A stretch of 64,000 nucleotides of DNA from Toxorhynchites rutilus septentrionalis (Eukaryota; Arthropoda; Insecta; Diptera; Culicidae). Positions 29,080 through 41,957 of the stretch are shown in pieces. The stretch lies in contig NC_073746.1 of the NCBI RefSeq assembly GCF_029784135.1, forward strand, positions 14,894,416 to 14,958,415, in the 5' to 3' direction. Under the pieces are notes generated by a model. That model was not told the origin of the DNA and ran no database searches. It worked only from the letters and a program-made list of their open reading frames with translations. The translations under genes and the position numbers were made by a program. How positions within the stretch are numbered: the stretch's first letter is position 1; every line of letters starts with the position of its first letter.

Positions 29080-31505
29080 TTTTACTGAAATAAACAATCG
29101 GTTTTGTTGTATTACGTGAATTTTTGTTTTACTGGCATCATCTTGGTGTCCGAAATTTAACGTGGACAGGCTTTATTAGCTTGGTTGGAAGGTTCTCATA
29201 TATATTCCATACAGTGCCAATTCGGCAAAATGAATATCAAATGATCTCCACGTGTTGATCACCAACGCGAATGATTTTGCCATACTCAGGAACCCATTTT
29301 TTGTCAATAGGGACGAGGATTTCTATAAGAGAGCATAATTATATGAATTCCTAAATGGTAACTATCAAACAAAACCGTTATATATTTGAACTAAATCGGA
29401 TCATAATAATGGAATAATATAAATATGGAATTTCTTTTCTCCATACCGTATTCATTTCCTTCTAACTTGATTCGAAATTTGGCTTAGTGATTCATAACCT
29501 TATTGAATGGGTCATTGGAAAAATAACGTACGTAATGATAAAAATGAGAGCTGTAACACTTTACGAAGCAAATTTATTCCAATTAACGAATGTATTCCTC
29601 GACAGAACCATGTGGCATTATTCGCTATTTCGTCGGCAATTGAGACGATCGAAGTAACCTATGAATTTCCTCCCACCCCGTAACACTGCGTTACAATCGC
29701 GGCTCCATACTAATTTAACCCAAGATATCACTACTATGACCAATTAGATGAATTTTGATGCGGAATATCTCAACTAATTGACTATAAAAGACGTAAGACG
29801 TAACAAAAGCAAATTAAAAAGGTTATACGAGCTGCTGAATAGTCTCGTCGATGCATTCTTAATAGCGTTGCGTAAGTGCGCCAACCGCGCATATTACCAT
29901 CATCATAACTATTGATTAGACCCATTCTCAGCCTTAAGAGTTCCGAATTAACCGATTATCATACAGGCTTTCAACTTTCCACCAAAATCTTTGAGTTGCA
30001 CCCCACGCATCACTCGGTGTCGAGCCGACAAGTAGTTTCACCCCCCGATACATGCGTTTCATGCACTAATGCTCGGATATAATTCCTTGTTCGTGGTTGT
30101 TTTTTTTCCCCAATGTATGTCTGCTTAAATTTGTCTTAATTTGAAGAATTTATAACTCCAGCTATCACACCTGAAGCGTATCGAAGATTTCGGGTCGATG
30201 TGAGCGGCGGGAGCTAATTAGTCAAGTCAAGTCAAGTCGTGACTATTCATCTCGTACGAACGTAAGTATGTTCGGTGTTTAACATCATCTTCAGCGCGCG
30301 ATTGAGAGGGTAACAAGTGATCAGAGCAATGACAACGAACATCACTGAGAGTGTGTGGCTGGGTCGAGTCTACTGACTCGACCACTAATTAACCCATCGA
30401 CGCGACGCAATCGTTTCATCATTTACAGCCGATCATAAATTAGAAAACCTGTATTACAATTGGGTTTCGTGATTGTGGCTCGGAACATTTATGGGATGAC
30501 CACCAAAAGTTGTTATTCGGAGTACTTCAACGGCGTAGGATCAATATCATGTTCGGTTATTATTAGAGTCATTATTTTGAGGGCTTTCAATGCGAAACGA
30601 AACTGCTTAGAATACAAAGTGCCTTCCAAAATAAACAGGGCTGCTTCAAAGTAGCACATTGTTGCTCATCAAATGATCGTCTGTCTGTTGCGATGGAGTT
30701 AAAATAAATATCAAGTCAGAGACAATTGATTATTCAGTCTCGAAGTTGGTAAAATAATTACCGAAACGCTATTCAATCCTAGTGTACTTTCTGGTCTGGC
30801 TTTTGGGAAGATTGTGAAACCGTCGACGTTGTTGATCATTGTGTTAGTCAGTCTTACCCGTTTGAGTGCGGGGTAAATTTTGTGAGAATATGCCAAAAAT
30901 GCGGATGAGTTTGGGTATATTTAAAAAATACTAATAAACAGATAACTGATTAGGTCACAAAAGTTGTGTTGAAATTAATAAAAACATATGTTAAAAGTGG
31001 TTTTTAATAGAATTTATCAACATTAACTTATGGTGAACCTAAGGAATATGGCCATTTCCTGCTCCACATATTGATTCAATCCCCGTTTTTCCAAGAATAT
31101 TGTAGCTCAACTTTTGTTATTAAACAAAACAGCTTTTGTTATAAAACATTGGAATAGTACATTTTTCATAATTAGAAAAAAAGATTGCAAAATCTAACAT
31201 TTTTTTGGCGTGAAGGTAAAGTCATTCGCACATATCATGCTAAATGGGAAAGAAAAAATCGGGGCTTAACGTGTTAAATCATTATTGAGGTAGTAGGTAC
31301 AGTAGAGTGCCAATGAAAATGGTCATCTCGAATTTCCAAACGGAACCTTCTTAACACTAAACCTACCAACATTTCGTATAAACCAATTTCTACCAATGGC
31401 GGTCGAATGAACGCCTTTCAAATAAACGTTTTATCTTTTCAAATTGAACATAAATAATACAGAAATTACGATAGATAATGCTACACAAAAAAAAAAATCA
31501 GGTTA
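29080..31505. other. No gene recognised
   Basis: AT-rich DNA with small palindromes and a GTCAA tandem run at about 30222-30237. No frame has a domain. 29100-29165 may contain the outer end of transposon A, displaced by the insertion of copy B. Confidence 0.5.
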
Positions 31506-31511
31506 TCTTTT

Positions 31512-31930
31512 CTATATATATATATATATATATAGAAAACTCGTGTCACGATGTTCGTGGTCGAACTCCTCCGAAACGGCTCGACCGATTCTGATGAAAC
31601 TATGCACAAAAAACTTGGTAGGCATGAGAATAGGTTGTAAACTATATATGATACCGCTAGGATACCGAATACTATACATTTGATACCGATTAAGGTGGCC
31701 ATATGCAGAAAAAAAAATCTGAATATTCTTTTTCTTAAATTTGGACTTAAATAATTTACCACAACTTTAAACCCCCATGCTCTATTTTTAATGGTGATAT
31801 TTGTATTTTTGTATAAACAATATTCAAATAATTTAACCGTCCTTCATTTTATAAACAGAACGAATTTATTTATGTTGTCAAATGGCAGATGGCACTACGC
31901 ACGCTACATCGAACATTCATCCACACATTC
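31512..31930 (+). repeat. Microsatellite-linked dispersed repeat, plus copy
   Basis: A (TA)n run is followed by GAAAACTCGTGTCACGATGT and then CTCCTCCGAAACGGCTCGACC, a conserved core. The same order occurs on the minus strand at 57633 down to about 56330, including the distal GAACGAATTTATTTATGTTG part. It has no coding potential. Confidence 0.75.
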
Positions 31931-32599
31931 GCAAGTAACCTCACTTCGTCTGAAGCCAGGCAGTATTTTAGAATGAGCACAACGAATTATTGAAATACTT
32001 CAAATCACACTTGCTCTGTTCACAAAATGACAATAACGCTATTGTCATCAATCCTGATGAAATACCTGCTGGAGAGCACGTGTGTAAATTCAATGTGCAA
32101 GCGTTGCTAGAATCACAGATGGCGACTGCACAGTGACGCGAGAAATTGGGATTCGAAGAAAATACAATAATCTGGAATTCATCGTTGACGCACATCGTTC
32201 ATATGACCTCCCTCCATGTTCTTCTCAAATAGCTCTAACGTTCCCAACGTTCGCCTTATCATCGTAGTATTATTTGCATCATTTTTAGTAGTACTTGGTG
32301 GAGATATAAATGCCAAGCAATACGCCTTGAATGTATTCTAAGTGACTAGCTCTGGAACATGTGTGAGTATAATGCGAGTCAGAAGAGTCTCTTAGAATAA
32401 AACTCCTCCAGATGTTCTGAAGGTATAAGACGGATATTGCATAAACATTAAACAAAAAGACCCCGCTGAAGGTAATTCATTCATTATGAACATCATTTCT
32501 CATTTTGAATTGCATCATACGATGTTTCTATATGATCTGGACAACGCCATTTTACGATGTCGTGAGCTGTCCCAATGATCGACATATGCTCGAAGGTAA

Positions 32600-34640
32600 A
32601 GATCGTGAGGTAAAAATTAAGTCATGTCGGGTTCGGTCCCACATATTGCTGGATGTATTCGGTTGAACGGAAGATACGAAGATTACCTCATACATACATT
32701 TTTGGTTTGGTTAGTCGATAAAATCGATAGGCCCTGAGGATATCGATAATGTAATTTCCTTAGAAATTCCAAATCTGTCTACTGAACAGTTATTAATCTT
32801 TATTCTGAAATCCGATCGAGTCAGAATTACCCGAACGGATTGCAATTTTGCATTATGTAATCCGTTCGACAGAAAACCAATCGTTCTATGTAAATGTGGC
32901 AACCTTGCCTTGTCGCAAAACAAACATCAAAATGATTCATCCGTATTTGTGGAGCAGTTTACTCTCTATCAGACAGGCAGACCCGGAAACAAACTCAAAT
33001 TGATTTTAACCATGATTAATTGAAAATGATTACTCGATGTCGGTTGAATCCATAGAAGACACAGTCCTGACCCTAACATAACTTTGTTTTCTATGAATTT
33101 CCTTGCATTTCCGCCAAAACTTTATCTACCCTCACCCTGATGTCTAATATAACAACGAAGAAATAAAGAATGTTCATATTAATGTTGAGCTCTGCAATTC
33201 GATGTAGAACATTAAATACATTTGCAAGTCCGTGAATATGGATGAAATATGTCTTTAAATTCAGAATACCGATGTGAATACTCTATTATTTGTATAATAT
33301 ACATGGTACAGCAATATAAGATTAATATGAGCGAACGAAACAAAAGAAAAATAAGCTTTCCGCATACTTTGCCACATTCACAGCCCAGACCGAGATACAT
33401 ATTGCTCTCCTTCATGCGTTCCTTTTTTACTCTTAGAAAAAACTTTTCAACTTCATTTTATAATCAGGTGCAATCTTATCACGCGTTTGCCGAACAGCAT
33501 CATTAGCCATGTGGATAGCGTGGTCATGTAAAACAGTCTGGCGACCTATCTGGTCTTGGTTTCGAACCCCGTTGTGACGCTGTTTGGACTTTTTTTTGGG
33601 TGGAATCCCAAAAAAAGATAAAAAAAAAAGAAAAAAGAAAGAGATGTCTGCTTCCATACATACAAACATTTTAAAGCGATGGGGACAGATGACATTATTT
33701 GCCTATTTGACGCTTCAAGGCACGAAATGACATGTTTTCTGTCGAAAATGAAATGCTTTCTGACAACGCTAGTTTGGGTATACTAATGTAATTATTTTTT
33801 ATACAAATTGCGTTGCTTATATTGAGTAGATCTGTATGTTGATTGTTCTGCCATATAAATTATTTTTAGTGAATATTTTAGGTGTTGAATAAAACATAAC
33901 TAATGTATAGTAAGTGTATTTGAATGTTTTATTGATCTATAAAGTTAATCGAATGTGATCTAGAAAAAAAAGAAAGATTGAAACGATATGAACGAATGTT
34001 GGTATGATGTTTCTTGTATCAATGTATTTCATTTACATAACTGAAATGCTTGATCTCTTAAAAGTTTGAATACAAAGAAAACATATTGACCCTAAAATTT
34101 TTTATAATAAATTTCCTTGTATTTCCACCAAAACATTATTCATAATATAAAATCATTGAAAATTGTTCTCTGATCAATTTTCTTTCAAAATTTTTCCCCA
34201 CATGCAGAGAATGTTTAATTTTTTTCACATAGAACACATATTTGATATGTAGAGCCAATTTTCATATATTTTATTTTGTTTTAAAAGCGTGTTTATTGAA
34301 CACGGAGTTCAATGTCAATTATGTTGAAGCTACATTTGCACAACACGATTGGACTTGCGGCGAACGGATTAGAGTTTCAAATTGCAATCCATTCGGGTAA
34401 TTTGTGGGACTCGATCGGATTTCAGAATACGGGTGAGTAGTTGATCAGTAGACAGATCTGAAATTTCTGAGAAAATTATTCTATCGATTTCTTCAGGGCA
34501 TATTTTGTTGACTGACCAAACTAAAAATGTGTGTATTAGATAATTCATGTTTCATCCATTCAACTGAATACATCCAGTAATATATGGGACCGAATCCGAC
34601 CGGACATCATATTTTGTTTGAACACATGCATTGTGATGTC
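32600..34640. repeat. Long imperfect inverted pair enclosing about 1.4 kb
   Basis: The left arm (about 32600-32880) and right arm (about 34330-34640) are reverse complements with many changes. Shared parts include GGGTTCGGTCCCACATATTG and its inverse, TGTATTCGGTTGAA, and the AAATTCCAAATCTGTCTACTGA region. Between them are a SINE-like sequence and a second, direct repeat (GACCCTAA...TTTCCTTGCATTTCC at about 33070 and 34090). It may be a non-autonomous TIR element or two opposed copies of one repeat. Confidence 0.55.
33505..33655 (+). mobile_element. tRNA-like SINE candidate
   Basis: A TGGATAGCGTGG stretch resembles an A box, and GGTTTCGAACCCC about 45 bp later resembles a B box with one extra T. 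The body is short, followed by TTTTTTTTGGGTGGAATCCC and an A-rich tail. Target-site duplications are not clear. Confidence 0.45.
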
Positions 34641-35900
34641 ACGACAATGCATTGCGTTTTGGCCTGGCAATGGCGAAGGCTGTGTCGGATTTGCTCATGA
34701 TAGCGTCTCGCAAGTGAATGTATTCTTCTTTACGCTGCTTACTTTCAGTCGTTCGCTCTCTACCTTCACGTACATGTCGACCAACAATTATTGGCACAGC
34801 TCAAGACATCGTGGAATGGTGTTCGCTCGACCCCGTTTTTATGTGTATATTTTATGTATATAAATATGATACACAGAAAAAGCCATCGAGCGCAAAATCC
34901 ATTATTTGTTTTATCTCCTAGATTTTTCGTCAAAGAAACCCTTCTGACAATATACTCACACGTATTCTAGAACTTGTCATTCAGAACACATTCAAAACGT
35001 ATTGTTTGTCATAAAAATCTCAACCAAGTACTAAGAAAAAACTGATATAGTGGCTCTCAAATTTTCGTTAAATTTGGTAGTTTTGTTCCTTATAGCAAAG
35101 TATTAGACCCACGTTCACAGGTGTTTTAGGGATACACTAGGCTATAAATTGGCCTGCAAACATTTTAACTTACTGCAATATTTGCAAAATTATAGATGAT
35201 TTTCTAAAACACTACAAGCACATTTTTTGGCATATTTTGAAATCGATGTCAAAGCAATTAATTGTCTAAAATTCATTGGAGTTTTGAAAATATAATTCGA
35301 AAATCTTTTCGGTTCGTTCACTTCATAGAGGAAATTCATAAATTATAAACTCACTCAAACAAATGTGTTGATATGGTATGTGAATCAAATCGAGCTTTTC
35401 TTATCAAACGCAACACTCATTGAACAACTCTGTATAATCCAATTCTCATAATACATTCTGAGTTAAACTTTTATCTTTCTCACAAAAAGTACGTTACAAA
35501 ATTTTGTAACGAACTTTTCGATCGATAGATTTATTACGTTCATTCTCTCCATAAAAAACGAAAAACCAAAATTTAATCTATTCAACAAACACCCTTGGGA
35601 AACAAAAAAAAACAAATCGAATTCGCCAAAATTCTTCATCCTTCTCGCACCGACAAACCACCCTTTTCTTTTTTTTTCAAAAATTGAAAATCAGTTCATC
35701 AATTTCATTTGTGCAAAACTAAACAGCAACGAAAAAAAAACGCTAAATTTCCAAAATCCGACCCTTCTTTTGAAAAAAAAACAACAAATCTACCCTCAAC
35801 CCAAAATATAAATCCAAATCAATCGCAAAAAAGCGTGAAAAAGTGTAGAGCTCTTTACCAACATCTACCTTTACCTAGTCCCGGCGCGATTTGAGAACCG
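34641..35900. other. No gene recognised
   Basis: AT-rich DNA with many A and C runs toward 35.6-35.9 kb. Short frames show no domain. Confidence 0.5.
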
Positions 35901-35918
35901 AAATTGCGTAAGATAATG

Positions 35919-36220
35919 TCAGTTCCATTTTCGTTCTTCCTCTTCTCCTCCCGAAACGTCCCGAAACGTCAGTTGGAGCCGAAATTTTCGGGCACTTTTT
36001 CTGCTTCTATTCGCAACCGTGAAATTCCGTAACGCAACGCAGAGGACGGATGCTGTGCTGTTCTCGGGAATGAAGAAGGGTCGTCGTCCTGGCGCGCCGC
36101 TGCAGCTCTCTACCGCATTGTGCCTAGCTCCTTCCTCCCGTTCCTCCCCGCTTGCTTTCGGGTCTATTCGGGCAGGACTCAATGGTGTTTTTTTCGAAAA
36201 CTTGAAGGCGAAACACAAAG
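35919..36220 (+). promoter_or_regulatory. Possible promoter and 5' exon
   Basis: This GC-richer island begins with two TCAGTT initiator-like motifs (35919-35924 and 35969-35974) and ends at CACAAAG|GTATGT, a strong splice donor at 36220/36221. An ATG at 36070 opens a frame of about 50 codons that runs into the donor; it is Ser/Ala/Arg rich with no domain, so the exon may be untranslated. No clear second exon is visible in the next kilobases. A minus-strand frame across the same island is also open, which lowers certainty. Confidence 0.3.
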
Positions 36221-36229
36221 GTATGTAAC

Positions 36230-38270
36230 GAACGCACTTTTTGCATCTTATTCTTCCCGCCGCGATGCGTTTTGGGAAACGATTTCCTTCGGGTTTTTTT
36301 TTCAAAATTTGCTAAAAAAAATCTATTCTTTGGCAGTTTCTTCTCACGGTGGTGCATGAAAAGAGGCAATTTTTTCTAGTTGTGCAATCGAGAGAGTGTA
36401 GGTAAGCAGGAAAAATTGTCAAATTATTTATTTAGATGATTTGGATTTTGTCGGCTTTTCTGTGCTCATTCGCATTAACAAGAGAGAGGGATGTTGTAAG
36501 TTATGGATTGAGGTAATTTGATTTATTGTTTGAGCTTCATGTTTTTTTTCGGAAAAAAAAATCGAACCTTAAAAAGCAATCACAATCGTTTGTCGCAATC
36601 TTGAGCGGATGGTATTTAAATTCGCTTCATGTTTTCGGATCTGGCGATTGGGTTCTCCTGTCGGGGTTTTAAGGGGGAAAGACAGATAGTTGAAGGATTG
36701 CGAGAGAAAAAAATAACGAACTTTTTTGGAAAAAGCGCGAACAAATTTGTAACGTCTTTTTACTGACGGTTATTTTTTGTCAACGGTTTGCAAGATGTGA
36801 CCTCAACGGTTAGGGAACTAGAAAAAGGTTTTTGCGCAGCGCAAATTGTGTTTAATCAAATCAAACTTCGTTGATGGTGCGAAAAAAATATTACAAAACT
36901 AGCATTTCGAGTTTTAAAAACATGACAGACAGGGGAAATGAGGTCCAAGTTTCTCCATTAACGATGTCCGATGAGTCGATTGGTTCACAAACCAGACAAT
37001 ACATAATCAATTAAAGACTTGTTGACCTAGCTTATCTAATTCGATTACAAACCATTGGAACCAAACACAAACAAACCTAATCACAACAGCCCCAATAGCA
37101 TGAATAAACATGATCACCCGGTAAGGTGTTTTCGGTTTTATCTACGACTGATTAAGGGTAAATTGCGGCTTTTCTCTATTTAATTCCAATGGCCTTTGGA
37201 TTCACCACGTTGCGCTGCGTCGCAATTGCAATGCAACACTTTTATTCAGCAAGGGAAAGAAGGGAAAGTCTCACGCTGATTCGGTGGAATATTATTATCA
37301 CCACTCATCCGGGTAATGGATATATTCAGACTTAAAATGCTATTTATACTAATCGCTTTGATTAAATCGAAGCATGTTAAATGAACAGTTTTATTTTGCA
37401 ATTCTCATTTTTTTCATTAATACCATCGTTCCAGTACTATCAGTTAGTTGTGGAACTATCAGTTCCATAACTATTACATATTATGGGAGTTATGCTGGGA
37501 TTCTATTTGTCCACCACCCACTTTTGAGCGGGAAAATTGAAAGAACTGAACATAGAGGAATTAGTGACGAATTTATAACGCTGATAATTCGACCATTTCT
37601 TGAATGATCGCAAGATGTTTGCATCAATTTATTAAAAATATTTGTACGCATCTATTACACTAAAGAAAACTAGTTTTTTTTTTGGGAAAAACAATTGGAT
37701 ATTTGTAAAATATCAAACATTGTCTTAACGCGCTAAATTCAACGATTTGATTGGTCCAATTTGTGCTCCGCAAAATGTACCGACCAAAAAAGCAAGTTGA
37801 GCAGTAACGAAATACAATTTGAATACATCAATACCACTGCAAAAACAATTGTAGCTATCCACCGTGCATATCATTCCATCCAAGGGAAATAAGAGAAATA
37901 ACAAAAAGAAGTCCCCATATAAATATTAGTCTCAGTGGTTAACCACTCTCGTTAAAGCCAGCGAACAGAAAACAATCATTCCTAACGCTTTTATCACATA
38001 CAGGGATTTTGCTTGATACAACAGAAGATATCGCATACTGTGCTGTTCGTGAAGAAAACCGAAACATTGTATCGCTAGCCCTTGTGTGATTCTTCTGCCG
38101 GACAGTATGCATATAAATAGTAGCACCCGCTGCATAGCAACCAATTTTGAGTCGGTAGTCGGCGACGGTGAGGACGTCAAGAATGATTTTTATTTCTTCG
38201 AAAGTTTAGAATAGGTCTTTTTCAATACTGGGTCGAATGATCTGTAAAAGTTTGAAGTCTCTAAAATTCA
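36230..38270. other. No gene recognised
   Basis: Would be intron if the 35919-36220 exon is real. It is AT-rich, with T and A runs and no coding frame. Confidence 0.5.
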
Positions 38271-38271
38271 A

Positions 38272-38279
38272 TTCTCTCT

Positions 38280-38317
<38 letters not shown>
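38272..38317 (+). repeat. (CT)n microsatellite
   Basis: A CT-rich tract with at least 13 uninterrupted TC units ends at CGCGC. Confidence 0.95.
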
Positions 38318-40200
38318 CGCAAAGCGATCAGACATTTTCTAACCGGAAAGTAGTCAACATAATCAACCAAAAGGCAGATAAACCGCAAAGAAGCAGAGTA
38401 AACAAATCGAACATAGCGAAAGCGAAGCAATAACATAAACAGAAACTACCTCAGCAGCAACAATAACATAGTCAGCTGCCGCAAACGAGTTTCAATTTTC
38501 CTGACATTTTCTTATGTTTATGCATCGCTCCTGTCGCGACATGTCAAGATCATGCCATTATCAAGAAGACAGAGTTGAATTACCAGTTCTTTTCAGAACA
38601 ATTGCTCCAAAAGAGTTTTCGTTGTGAAGTTCAAGCGCCCAGAGGCACGTTTACACCGTAGCACCGTTCTCATGCTGTCGGTCCAACACACACAGTGATG
38701 GGTTTCGTTCGGTTAAGACACCGCAATGTTTTTCATGCCGTCAAGTAGAGAGTGCTTTTGTTATTTTGTATCACACGCACAGGTTTATGTTTTTTTTTCA
38801 TGCGATGCCAAAGATTGTTTTGTTTCGAATCAAAACATGTGTGAATTTTTAGCTGGAATCAGCTGAATCGAAATGGTGAAGCCGTGTACCCTTTTACGAT
38901 CTTCAGAAAGGATCTCAGCAAACAGTTTATGATGCAATTCAATGAGTAGCAATCAAGAACCGTCAGAAAAGGCTCACGAAATCGTCAAGAAGTAAGCTCA
39001 CGAAAGAGCATGTGAAAACTTATTGAAGATTTGCAAAAAAAAAAACTGAAATAATATCGCGAACTTTGCTGAAACGCATTGCAAAGGACAAGCTGAAGTT
39101 TGTTCTGCCCTAAAATAAAATCAAAAGAACAGTCCTTCGCAGGGCCCACAATCTTCGAAGATGAAAAATGAGAATCGACTCTCCCCTCAGTAGCTCCGCT
39201 TCGACTAGGACTATTTCGGCTTTCGTCGTCAACATGACGATGTTATTCAACCTGACTTCAGTTCACACTTCTACTGCCCCTGACACGAATCTCGCTACCC
39301 GCGTACGCAATCTTATTTTTACGTCCATATATGAAACAAAAACTTGATTTCTGATGCAAAAAAGTAGTTACACCATTGATGGACGGTTTATTGTTTACCC
39401 ACCGTAAACTCAAACCAACGAACTTAGACAGTTAACAGGTATGCTATGCTAAAGGTCCTCGGGTTAGTATTAGTAAATAGCGTGCAGTTTGGGAGGAAAT
39501 CTAAACAAAATTTTTGTTCACTTTGTCTCCGAGTACAATTTTGTGAGAAAAACAAAAAAAAATACAGAAAAACGGGTTTATATCAACAAGATACACAAAT
39601 TTGACAGTGTTTCTGAACACAACACTGTACGCTATTCTATAAGTGTGAGTAATTTTCATAGGATACAAAAAAATCTAGCTCACTTGTAGTACATGTCAAA
39701 CCACGTTAGTTGCATACAAACATCGATAGTTGCATACGTGATACATGAGAGAGAGAAACGAATTCATTTTGGGGGGAGTCACTTCAATATGCAATGAAGT
39801 CCATTTGACGGGGAAGAATGAAATGAGATAGTCGAGTCGTGAAGTGAGATAACAACTAAACGCCCGAATGACTGTTGAGCCATGTTCACGGAGAAACTGC
39901 TGGACGAAGCCAGCACTCCTCATGCGAAGTACAACCCCATTCAACATCTGATGGAATATGTACCTCCTGTAAATCATGACTTCTTCATTACGATCTGATC
40001 AGCGCTAAAGAATCATAAGTTTTTCTCAACCATTTCAATATTATTATTGTGGTAATTATTCAGACTAAAGAGTAATTATTCAGGCTAGGGAACCACGCTA
40101 TAGAGGCGACACTTCTGGCCTTCAGGCGGCGAATATCATACTGACATTTCTTCCCTTCTTCTGGTGACTGTAAGGACGTGACCGACGTCGTTATTGTTTA
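38318..40200. other. No gene recognised
   Basis: Many short frames, none with a domain. 38870-39250 is A-rich and Lys-rich in translation and might be a highly decayed transposase, but I cannot support this. Confidence 0.45.
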
Positions 40201-40359
40201 TTTAAGGTTCGATTTACCGAAACTTGTACAATGAGAATGGTTTGCTACTCCCAAGCGCCATTCGGTGTGTTCTTTGTGCAATTTCCAATTTCGATGGTTC
40301 AGTCAATCACGGAGAGCAACTACGAATTGTACAGTCTACCCAAGCTCAAGCTCTAAATC

Positions 40360-40907
40360 AGCAGGTAGTTAAATTCTTTAATTGCATTTTTGCATTACCA
40401 AACAACATGCTCGATATCATGATATCAAACCTACACGATAAAAACGTGAGTTGGGCCCGTATTGGCTGAACAACCACCTGGACAACAATCTAACAAAATC
40501 TCGAACAGCGTTTAACCTTTTGAGTCAGGCTCTCGTGAAATCTTTAGGAAGTAAAATCATATAAGATCGTATCCAAAATCATTCCAAGATCATCCCTTCG
40601 TTGATTCTGCCAACTAATAGATGGCTATTAGCGAAAATGGCTAATGGAGAAAAATTCAGAACACGCATCGACTCACATTGTGAGCTAACGCCGAATTGTA
40701 GGCAAAAAGATTGCTCGTTGCGCTGTGGGGGAAAACAAGTGACTAGTGAAATCGAAATAACATACCCATCGTTAAATTGTAAACTTTTTCAAATATATTT
40801 ACTGTCCATGTTTTAAGCAAATGTGCTGGATAAATTTCCTGGGTAATGGTATACAACGTAACGAACATAGCAATATATAGAAATCAAAGGCGTAGTCCTA
40901 CGTCAAA
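40360..40907. repeat. Dispersed repeat related to 55231-55997
   Basis: Blocks are shared in order with 55380-55997: CAAACAACATGCTCGATAT, CCTACACGATAAAAACGTGAG, AACGCCGAATTGTAGG, TGCTGGATAAATTTCCTGG and the right end CGTAGTCCTACGTCAAA. That right end matches the terminal repeat of the short element at 45548-45827. The left terminus here is unclear. Confidence 0.7.
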
Positions 40908-41103
40908 ACCGAAAGCTCTCTAAATGCTTTACAACTCGTTCTTTGACACCCAACTCCTATCCTTTTTTAATTGTCTGCAATATCATTTTAAACACTGCTT
41001 GATGAGCTTTCAATTAGAATCTTCAAAAACAAAGGTTTTGCCTTCTCTGTGTTTCGGATAATAACAAAACCATCAAGTATGGTGTGGAAATATAGTGGTA
41101 ATA

Positions 41104-41955
41104 CAGGTCGGACTCGATTATATGTGATTTGATTATATACAATTTTGGACTCCATTATATACAGTTTGTAAAAAAAAATTTTTTTTTTTATATTTCAAAT
41201 ATGACTTATTTCAAGGAGAAATTTAACCTTTCAACGTTTAGGTGTAATTTAAGTGGTTATTACATGTACAGTGCGGTAAAAATCGTGATTCTTTTAGATT
41301 TTGCTTGAATTTTCATCAAGAATTGTTCATATCGACATTGCTGCCAAATTAAGAAAGATAGAAGTTGGGAGTCAGAGAACAAATTGTAGGGAGGTTAGAG
41401 AGCTTCAATTTAATTGATAGAAACAATCTAGTTTAATATACATTTCTAGGATAAAATTAATAATAACACATTAAAAATGGTTAACTTTTAAGTTTTTCAC
41501 TTCCAAAATGTTATTAAAATTCACTAATTGAGATGTTCCACTACAATATCCTGTATTAAATTTCCTCGTCTTTCAAATGAAAGTAACAGAATCGTATTCC
41601 GTTGCGAACTTTGTAATGTAGAGCCAGTTAGAGGCAACAAAGTCGAAACAAAAAAAAAAGTTCAATAACTCTGTCATTGTTGAAATTCGAACATATGCGT
41701 AGGAGGATTTTTTTCATCAAATATGATCGTCTATCACCTCCTGAGGGAATTCGGATGAATGAATTTTTATCATGTGAGAAAGGTTTTGACTTTAAGGGGA
41801 TGAATCAAAAATCAAATTACTCTTTTATATATGAAAAACGAAAAAAATAAGGAAAAAAAACGAATAAAAATATTTTTTTTGACTCGATTATATACAGGAT
41901 TCGATTATATACAGTGAAAGGAAACCAGAAACTGTATATAATCGAGTCCGCGCTG
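41104..41955. mobile_element. MITE with pogo-like TIRs, complete copy
   Basis: The 852-bp element starts CAGGTCGGACTCGATTATAT and ends with the near-inverse TATAATCGAGTCCGCGCTG. It is flanked by TA on both sides (41102-41103 and 41956-41957). CAG ends and a TA duplication suggest mobilisation by a pogo-type transposase. The interior matches one arm of the foldback copy at 19640-20747. Only noncoding DNA is present. Confidence 0.8.
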
Positions 41956-41957
41956 TA

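Noticed and set aside
29080..29170. Right terminal repeat of DD37E copy A
   Set aside because: GGTGTCCGAAATTTAACG looks like a possible end, but no matching inverse was found at 26200-26790.
38870..39250. Lys-rich stretch resembling a decayed transposase
   Set aside because: No catalytic motif or terminal repeats could be seen.
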